DNA of 64,000 nucleotides from Myxococcales bacterium. GTDB lineage: Bacteria; Myxococcota_A; UBA9160; SZUA-336. The DNA lies in assembly GCA_013215565.1 (NCBI GenBank), contig JABSQV010000005.1, positions 37,667-101,666 of the forward strand. Reading direction: 5' to 3'. The notes beneath the pieces were generated by a model. That model saw nothing but the letters and a program-made list of their open reading frames with translations. It was not told the origin of the DNA and ran no database searches. Positions 30,051 through 38,658 of the stretch are shown here, piece by piece. The translations under genes were made by a program, and so were the position numbers. Every line of letters starts with the position of its first letter. Position 1 is the stretch's first letter.

Positions 30051-32180
30051 GTGTCCGGAAACCGCCCAGAAGAGGAACTTCCCCAACTCGCGGCCGGTCT
30101 CCTGCCCGGGCCGGTCGAGGGCCTCGGAGAACTCCTTGTGATCCTGGCCGCGCTGCTGCTCGGGGGCAGCGCGCTCTGGCTGGTCCTGCGCGCACGGTCC
30201 GCGCAGCCCTCGGCTCCCGGAAGCCGGGAACCGTCGATCCAGGACCTGATCGACCACAATCAATATGCGGAAGCTGCCGAACGCCGCGTGCGCGAGGGAG
30301 ACTTCGAAAAGGCGCTCGCGCTGTTTCAGCACAGCGGGAACCGGCAGAAGGCCGCAGAGTGCTACCTGCGCTTGGGCCAACCCCGGCGCGCCGCGGACCT
30401 GTATCGCGAGGACGGCAGAACCGCGGAGGCCGCCCATCACTACCAGGAAGCCGGGGCCTGGCGCGACGCAGCTGAGTGTCACGAAGGCCTCGGACAACCG
30501 CGCGAGGCAGCGGAACTCTTCGAGCGCGCGGGCGATCTGAGCAAGGCCGCGCTGCTTCTGCGCGGCATCGCGGATACCGAGAACGCGGCGCGCCTGTTCG
30601 AACGAGCGGGGGATACGGCGGAAGCCGCCGCGACGCTGCTCGAGGCCTCTGGCCAGGAACCCGAAACGCTGCGGCGCGCCGGCGAGCTCTTCTGCACCGG
30701 AGACAAGCCCCGACGCGCCGGAGAGTGCTTCGCGGCCGCCGGCGACTGGCAGCGCGCCGCCGAACTGTTCGAGGCGGCCGGGGCCGTCACGCTGGCTGCG
30801 CAGGCCTACGAGCACGCGAGCGACTGGGACCGCGCAGCCGCACTCTACGAGGAAGCGGAGGCCTTCCCGGAGGCTCGCACGAACTACGAGCGCGCCGGCG
30901 ACCTGCTGCGTTCCGCCAACATCGCGCGCCAGATCGGCTGGCTCCTGGATGCCGGACGCGGCTACTACAAGCTCGGCTCCTACGAACGCGCGATCGAAAC
31001 CCTGCAGAGCATCGCACCCGGGTCACCGGAGGCGCGCGAGGCGACCCTGCTGCTCGGCCGAATCTTCGTCGAGAAGGGTCTATACCAGCGAGGGAAGGAG
31101 AAGCTCGAAGCCCTCCAGGATCCGGCAGCCGAACCCAAGGACCAGCTCGCCTGCCTCTCGCTGCTCGCCGAGGCGTACGAACGCTCGGGCGAAATCCCGC
31201 TGGCCCTCGGTGCCCTCGAGCAGGTCGTCCAGATCGACGAGTCCTTCGAGAACGCCGCAGGTCGGCTCGAACGGCTCCAGGACCAGGCGCTGGCCGATAC
31301 CTGCCCCCCGACCGGCATCTACGACAGCCGCTACGAACTGCAGGAGGAGATCGGCCGCGGCGGGATGGGAGTCGTGTACGTGGCGCAGGACAAGGAGCTC
31401 GGGCGCCTGGTTGCCGTCAAGTTCCTGCCGCCGGAACTGGGCGCAGACAGCGCGGCGTTGCGCATGTTCCGCCAGGAAGCGCGCTCCGCGGCGGCGATGA
31501 ATCATCCCAACATCGTGCAGGTGTACGACGTCGGCATTCTGAGCGGCCGACACTGCATCCTGATGGAGTACGTTTCCGGCCGGACCGCGCGCGACCTGAT
31601 GCGCAAGCGACACCCGGGAGGAAAGCGCAAGCGCCCACTCGAGCCCCGGAAGGTGGCCGAGATCGCACACGAGACCTGCACGGCCCTCGCCTACGCGCAC
31701 GCCCAGCGGATCATCCACCGCGACGTGAAGCCAGCCAACATCATCATTTCCGACGGCGGGCAGGTCAAACTGACCGACTTCGGAATCAGCAAGCTGCTCG
31801 AGGCTGGGGGAGAGGAACAGACCCAGGCCAAGGGAACTCCGCAATACATGGCGCCCGAACAGCTCCTGGGCCGTCCGCTCGACGGCCGCGCCGACCTGTA
31901 CGCACTCGGAATCTCGATGTTCGAGATGGCCGCGGGACGCCGGCCCTTCATCGGCGAAGACCTGGTGGACCAGCAACTTCATCACGAGCTGCCAGATCCC
32001 CGCTCGCTGAATCCCGAGTGTCCCCAGGAACTGGTCGAGATCATCCGGCGCGCCTGCGCGAAGCAAGCGGAGGAGCGCTATCCGACTGCGGAAGCGATGA
32101 GGGAGGCGCTGGCGGCGTTTCTGGGGAAACGCGAGAGCTCCGAGGGGTGCGCGTCCGAGCCCGAACCGCCCAGCCCGTAG
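30051..32180 (+). CDS. Ser/Thr protein kinase with N-terminal TM helix, TPR-like helical repeat array and C-terminal kinase domain
   Basis: TM LVILAALLLGGSALWLVL; repeats of type xAAELFERAGDxxxAA; kinase YELQEEIGRGGMGVVYVAQDKELGRLVAVKFL, IIHRDVKPANIIISDGGQVKLTDFGISKL, GTPQYMAPEQ. GTG start at 30051. Confidence 0.92.
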   Translation: MSGNRPEEELPQLAAGLLPGPVEGLGELLVILAALLLGGSALWLVLRARSAQPSAPGSREPSIQDLIDHNQYAEAAERRVREGDFEKALALFQHSGNRQKAAECYLRLGQPRRAADLYREDGRTAEAAHHYQEAGAWRDAAECHEGLGQPREAAELFERAGDLSKAALLLRGIADTENAARLFERAGDTAEAAATLLEASGQEPETLRRAGELFCTGDKPRRAGECFAAAGDWQRAAELFEAAGAVTLAAQAYEHASDWDRAAALYEEAEAFPEARTNYERAGDLLRSANIARQIGWLLDAGRGYYKLGSYERAIETLQSIAPGSPEAREATLLLGRIFVEKGLYQRGKEKLEALQDPAAEPKDQLACLSLLAEAYERSGEIPLALGALEQVVQIDESFENAAGRLERLQDQALADTCPPTGIYDSRYELQEEIGRGGMGVVYVAQDKELGRLVAVKFLPPELGADSAALRMFRQEARSAAAMNHPNIVQVYDVGILSGRHCILMEYVSGRTARDLMRKRHPGGKRKRPLEPRKVAEIAHETCTALAYAHAQRIIHRDVKPANIIISDGGQVKLTDFGISKLLEAGGEEQTQAKGTPQYMAPEQLLGRPLDGRADLYALGISMFEMAAGRRPFIGEDLVDQQLHHELPDPRSLNPECPQELVEIIRRACAKQAEERYPTAEAMREALAAFLGKRESSEGCASEPEPPSP

Positions 32181-32208
32181 CCTCGCGCAGCTGCGGTAGA
32201 ATCCGGCC

Positions 32209-33705
32209 GTGCCGGGACCCGACAGGCGTGCCGATGCGAACATCGGAGGCTGGCTCGACGCGCGCGCAGCCCTGCGTCCGGAGAAGACCGCGATTCGGGT
32301 CGCCGACACCGGGCGGGAGTTGTCCTACCGCGCACTCGCGCAGCTCTGTCATCGCTGTGCCCATACACTCCAGCAGCTCGGCGTGGTCGCAGGAGATCGG
32401 GTCGCCCTGGCGCTCCGGAGCGAGCCCCTCTACCTCGCGCTCTATTTCGCGGCCGCCCGGCTCGGCGCGATCCTGATCCCGCTCAACACGCGGCTCACCG
32501 GGCTCGAACTCGACGAGCAACTCGCCGATGCCGAGCCGCGCATCGTGATCCGGACCCCCGAAGTCCCGATCCGGGATCCCGGGCCGACGGCAACCCGGCT
32601 GATTCAGCGCGACGCTTTCGTGGCCGCCCTTCCGGAGCACGCCGAGCCGGTGGAACTGGCCCCGGGCGGCGAAGCTCCGCAGGTGCTCATGTACACCAGC
32701 GGATCCACCGGCCGCCCAAAGGGGGCCCTGCTTCCGCATCGAAAGACGGTCTACAACACGCTGAACGCCGAACTCTACTTCGGGCTTCGTGAAGACGACG
32801 TCAGCATCGTGCCGGTGCCGCTCTTCCACTCCTTCGGCCTCAAGATCCTGTCGGTACCGACGCTGTTCTGCGGTGCCACGCTGGTTCTGGTCGACCGCTT
32901 CGACGCGAGCGAACTGCAGCACACGGCTGCGCAGCACCGAGGCACACTGCTCGGGGCCGTGCCCGTGATGTACCGCCGGATGCTCCGAGCCGGGCTCGAG
33001 GGCGATGGACTCGCGGCTCTCCGCGTCGCGTTCTGCGCCGGCGCTCCGCTCGACCGCGAGACGATCCGGGCGTTTGCGGAGCACGGAGTCGTGATCCGTC
33101 AGGGCTACGGACAGACCGAGACCTCGATCCTGTGCTGTCTCGACGCGGAGAATGCGCTGCGCAAAGCCGGCTCGGTCGGCCGCCCGGTCCGCTACGGCGA
33201 GGTCCAAATCGCGGACGAGGCCGGGAACCTCGTGCCCGCGGGCCGCATCGGCGAAGTCGTGGTGCGAGGCCCGATCGTAATGAGCGGCTACTGGCGCCGC
33301 CCCGAAGAGACCGCACAGTCCCGGATCGCCGGCTGGCATCGAACCGGGGATCTGGGCACGATGGACCGCGAGGGCTTCGTCACGCTGGTGGGGCGACGCG
33401 CGGAGTTCTACATCAGTGGCGGAGAGAACGTCTACCCGGCCGAAGTCGAGCGCGTCCTGGAAACGCATCCCCGGGTCGCAGCCGCGGCCGTGGTGGGCCG
33501 GCCCGACCGGGAGTGGGGAGAGGCGGGACATGCGTACGTGGTACCGCTCGATGAGGACCTGGATCCCGAGGAACTTCTGCAGTTCGCGGCGGAGCGGCTC
33601 GCGCGCTACAAGCTCCCGCGCAGCGTCCAGTTCCTGGCCGAACTCCCGCGAACTGCCACCGGCAAGGTCCGCAAGCACGCGCTCCCGGCAACGCCCTCGA
33701 ACTAG
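32209..33705 (+). CDS. AMP-binding acyl-CoA synthetase
   Basis: MYTSGSTGRPKGALLPHR, GYGQTETSILCC, YISGGENVYPAEVE, TATGKVRKHAL. Confidence 0.92.
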   Translation: MPGPDRRADANIGGWLDARAALRPEKTAIRVADTGRELSYRALAQLCHRCAHTLQQLGVVAGDRVALALRSEPLYLALYFAAARLGAILIPLNTRLTGLELDEQLADAEPRIVIRTPEVPIRDPGPTATRLIQRDAFVAALPEHAEPVELAPGGEAPQVLMYTSGSTGRPKGALLPHRKTVYNTLNAELYFGLREDDVSIVPVPLFHSFGLKILSVPTLFCGATLVLVDRFDASELQHTAAQHRGTLLGAVPVMYRRMLRAGLEGDGLAALRVAFCAGAPLDRETIRAFAEHGVVIRQGYGQTETSILCCLDAENALRKAGSVGRPVRYGEVQIADEAGNLVPAGRIGEVVVRGPIVMSGYWRRPEETAQSRIAGWHRTGDLGTMDREGFVTLVGRRAEFYISGGENVYPAEVERVLETHPRVAAAAVVGRPDREWGEAGHAYVVPLDEDLDPEELLQFAAERLARYKLPRSVQFLAELPRTATGKVRKHALPATPSN

Positions 33706-33709
33706 CCAC

Positions 33710-34447
33710 GTGCTCCTGGTCGCTGCCGCGCTCGTCGCCTGCCGCGCGCTCGCACCCGCGCCGGCACCGGTCCCCGCAGCACCGGCCCCGAACCCGGATC
33801 TGGTGCAGCGCGGGGCGTTCCTGTTTCTCGATCCCGGCCTCTCGGGCGACGGCACCCGGAGCTGCGCCGGCTGCCATCCGGGGGGGGGCAGCGACTATCG
33901 GATCTACCGGGAGGGGGTAGAGGTCGCGATCGGCGCGGAGGGCGGGCGCCGCAGCCTGCCGCTACGCGGCCTCTGGCAGACGGCGCCCTATCTCTGGGAT
34001 GGATCCCTGGAAACGCTCCGCGCCACGATCGATCGGATGCTGCGAGTCGAGATGCGAGGCGGGACGATCCGGCCCGAGGACGCAGTCGCACTGGAAGCCT
34101 ACCTGCAGTCGATCCGGCCCTTCGACCGGGGCCGCATCGCACCGGACGGAGCCCCGCGAGAGCCGGCAACCCTCACCAGCAGGCGAGGCTTCGAGCTGTT
34201 TCGAGAGGCCGGCTGCCCCGAGTGCCACCCGCCCCCCGCGTACACGCGTCCAGGACTCTTCGACGTGGCGAGCGACGGCCAGTGGAGCGCTCCGACCTTG
34301 CGGGGCGTCTCGGTCTCCGGCCCGTACGGCCACGACGGCCGCTGGAGTTCTCTCGAGCGAGCCCTGAGCGCAGCCGGGCACGCGCCCGAGCCCCGGCTGT
34401 CTTCCGAGGAACTTCACCGCCTGCTGGCGTACCTCAGGCTGCTCTAG
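33710..34447 (+). CDS. Lipoprotein-like diheme c-type cytochrome (cytochrome c peroxidase-like)
   Basis: Lipobox-like VLLVAAALVAC; two CxxCH sites (CAGCH, CPECH); APTLRGVSVSGPYGHDGRWSSLE. GTG start. Confidence 0.75.
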   Translation: MLLVAAALVACRALAPAPAPVPAAPAPNPDLVQRGAFLFLDPGLSGDGTRSCAGCHPGGGSDYRIYREGVEVAIGAEGGRRSLPLRGLWQTAPYLWDGSLETLRATIDRMLRVEMRGGTIRPEDAVALEAYLQSIRPFDRGRIAPDGAPREPATLTSRRGFELFREAGCPECHPPPAYTRPGLFDVASDGQWSAPTLRGVSVSGPYGHDGRWSSLERALSAAGHAPEPRLSSEELHRLLAYLRLL

Positions 34448-34452
34448 ACCGC

Positions 34453-35154
34453 TCAGGCCGTTCTAGACGGCTCAGGCCGTCCTTCGCCGCCCGGGCGGTC
34501 CTCGGCGGGAGTCGAATCCTCGGCATCGATCAGACCCCGCACGAAGCGCCCGACCAACTCGCGGCGCCCACTTACCCCCACCTGGGTATAGATCGCGTGA
34601 AGATGATTGCGAACCGTGAACTCGCTGATGAAGAGTCGGCGCGCGATCGCGCTGGTGCCCTCACCCAGAAGCGCCCGCGCCAGGACTTCCAGTTGCCGTT
34701 CGGACATGCCGAAGGGGCCGAACATCCGCCGGACCGCGTCTTCGAGCCGAACGCCGGTCGTCTCATTGGCTCGATCCGGAAGCCTCTGGCCGCCCAGCGG
34801 ACCTGGGTCCCGGAGCCGGCGATCCACCCGACGCGCGAGCGGAAACGCGACCAAGAGGTGCGCCGCATCGGCCACAAGCGCCGACGGCACCAGCAGGACC
34901 AGCGGCTCGGGCGGTTGGCCGAGCGCCACGAAGTCCTCGGCATCGGTCCGTGAGCGAAATCCGACCAGGTAGAGCTCGAATTCAAGACTCCGGCGCACCT
35001 CCGAGAACAGGGCCGGCGAGTCGACGGTACAGGTCTCGAACCCCTCGAGCGCCAGCAGCTGGGAGGCCCGCTCTCGCACCAGGGGCTCCCGATCGAACAC
35101 CAGGGCCCTTCCGGCTCGCTCCCCTCGTTCTGACTGATGAATCATTTGAATCAT
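34453..35154 (-). CDS. LuxR-family regulator with receiver-like N-terminal domain
   Basis: C-terminal HTH: MSERQLEVLARALLGEGTSAIARRLFISEFTVRNHLHAIYTQVGVSGRRELV. Confidence 0.85.
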   Translation of the reverse strand: MIQMIHQSERGERAGRALVFDREPLVRERASQLLALEGFETCTVDSPALFSEVRRSLEFELYLVGFRSRTDAEDFVALGQPPEPLVLLVPSALVADAAHLLVAFPLARRVDRRLRDPGPLGGQRLPDRANETTGVRLEDAVRRMFGPFGMSERQLEVLARALLGEGTSAIARRLFISEFTVRNHLHAIYTQVGVSGRRELVGRFVRGLIDAEDSTPAEDRPGGEGRPEPSRTA

Positions 35155-35308
35155 CGGAAAATATACCTATTGACCTATCAAGTGCACGTCTGCGATGTCG
35201 AAACAGTGCCTAAGAGGCGCGGCTGATCGAGGGACGCCGCGCAGGGGGCAGAACCTCCCAGACAGACACCTGGGGGGTACCAATTCAATCAACTGGGGGA
35301 CAAAGACC

Positions 35309-35515
35309 ATGTCGGAGAATCTGATCACCGTTCGAGAAGCAGCAAATTATCTGCGCATTTCAGCGCGCACCGTGTACCGGCTGATCGAATCGGGCCAGAT
35401 TGGGGCCGTCCGGATCGGGAAGCAGTGGCGCATCCCGGCCAGTGACCTTCCCGGTCAGGAGCAGGCGGTGGCGAGGCTCGGAGCCGCGCTGCCCGCTCCG
35501 ATGGTGACCGCCTAG
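35309..35515 (+). CDS. Excisionase/MerR-like helix-turn-helix small protein
   Basis: MSENLITVREAANYLRISARTVYRLIESGQIGAVRIGKQWRIPASDL, the classic HTH_17/excisionase pattern. Confidence 0.88.
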   Translation: MSENLITVREAANYLRISARTVYRLIESGQIGAVRIGKQWRIPASDLPGQEQAVARLGAALPAPMVTA

Positions 35516-35554
35516 CGATCCACGGCGCCATTTCAGGTGGGCCCGGCCCACCTC

Positions 35555-35595
35555 GCGGAGCACCGGTTGCGAAGCGACCGCAACGGGTGCTCCGC
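35555..35595. repeat. 17-bp-arm inverted repeat downstream of the HTH gene (one mismatch)
   Basis: GCGGAGCACCGGTTGCG-aagcgac-CGCAACGGGTGCTCCGC. Confidence 0.8.
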
Positions 35596-36019
35596 AGGTC
35601 CGCTCGCTCGCCGCGGCCGGGCTCGCACGCCCTTTGCGATCCACCCCGGTGCCCTGGCTGCGCAGCCTGCGGGATGCAATGGGCTTCTGGGCCGGGACGT
35701 TTTCGCTCCCGGTCTTCGGCCTCGCGGGGCCCGTGACCTGCGCCTGGCTGCTGCGAATCGACCGGGGCTGGTCCGAGATCACGCGCGGCGCCCGGACCCG
35801 GATGCCCAGCCAGCCGGCGCCGGCAGCGCGCCGCCCGGGGCGCGTCTATAGAGTGGAGCCGGCCGGGTGGCTGCTGCTGATTCCGGCGTGATCGGGGATC
35901 GCGGTCGCGTCCTGCCGCCGGCCCCTCCTCGGGTCCGCGGCCGAAGACGACGAAACGCCATAGCGAGCAAGGTTTGAAGCCACTAGGATCTGCCTCGCTC
36001 CCGCGCCGCGGGCGCAGCC

Positions 36020-36096
36020 GGCGGTGTAGCTCAGTCGGTCAGAGCAGGCGGCTCATATCCGCCGTGTCGGGGGTTCGAGTCCCTCCACCGCCACCA
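36020..36096 (+). tRNA. tRNA with CAU anticodon (tRNA-Met most likely; tRNA-Ile2 not excluded)
   Basis: Cloverleaf by eye: GGCGGTG/CACCGCC acceptor, D-arm GCTC..GAGC, anticodon stem GGCGG-CTCATAT-CCGCC, T-arm GGGGG-TTCGAGT-CCCTC, encoded CCA. Confidence 0.93.
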
Positions 36097-36135
36097 GGCC
36101 TGCCTTTTTCGTCCACTGCCACTCGTGTACCTTAG

Positions 36136-37959
<1,824 letters not shown>

Positions 37960-38004
37960 GCTGCCGGGCGCCCGCCCCGGCGCGGGCTAGGTGCGGGACC
38001 CGAT

Positions 38005-38649
38005 TCAGACGCCGGTCGCGTCGTCGCCCCAGACGTACTTGTGCAGCTGCAGGTTCAGACGAACACGAAGCCGGTCCTCCAGAATCCAGGCCGCCAGATC
38101 GGAGGGTTCGAGTTCCCCGTGAACGGGCGAGAGGTGGATCGCAAATCGCCCCTCCAAGCGGCGTTCGCGCACCAGATCGCGTGACCACTCATAGTCCGCT
38201 CGATCCCAGACGACGAACTTGAGTTCGTCCGACTCGCGCAGGCGGTCGAGATTCTTGAAGTCGTTCCGCGATTGCATGCAGCTCCCCGGGGTCTTGAGGT
38301 CGAGGATGATGTGACAGCCGGGATCGAGTGTCGAGATGTCCTGGTGTCCACCGGTCTCGACCAGCACCTCGAATCCCGCCTCGAGGAGTGCTCGCACGAG
38401 TTCGGGCGCAGCCGCGTGAAGCAGAGGCTCCCCGCCGGTCAACTCGACCAACGGGATTCCAAAGGACTTCACGCGCTCGAGGATCTCATCCACGGACAGG
38501 GTGACGCCGCCGTGAAAAGCATGCGGCTCGTCGCAGTAGTTGCACCGAATGTCACAACCGGAACTGCGAACGAAGACGCAGGGCCAGCCCGCATAGGTCG
38601 ACTCCCCCTGGATCGAGCGGTAGATCTCCCGAATCAGCAGGCTCGCCAT
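38005..38649 (-). CDS. queE: 7-carboxy-7-deazaguanine synthase (radical SAM)
   Basis: IYRSIQGESTYAGWPCVFVRSSGCDIRCNYCDE, LTGGEPLL. Confidence 0.93.
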   Translation of the reverse strand: MASLLIREIYRSIQGESTYAGWPCVFVRSSGCDIRCNYCDEPHAFHGGVTLSVDEILERVKSFGIPLVELTGGEPLLHAAAPELVRALLEAGFEVLVETGGHQDISTLDPGCHIILDLKTPGSCMQSRNDFKNLDRLRESDELKFVVWDRADYEWSRDLVRERRLEGRFAIHLSPVHGELEPSDLAAWILEDRLRVRLNLQLHKYVWGDDATGV

Positions 38650-38658
38650 GGAACGGGT

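Noticed and set aside
30476-32476. 666-aa Arg-rich plus-strand ORF
   Set aside because: Out-of-frame shadow of the TPR-kinase and the acyl-CoA synthetase start.
35634-35891. 85-aa plus-strand ORF after the HTH gene
   Set aside because: Could be a small membrane protein, but no motif or convincing Shine-Dalgarno; left uncalled.
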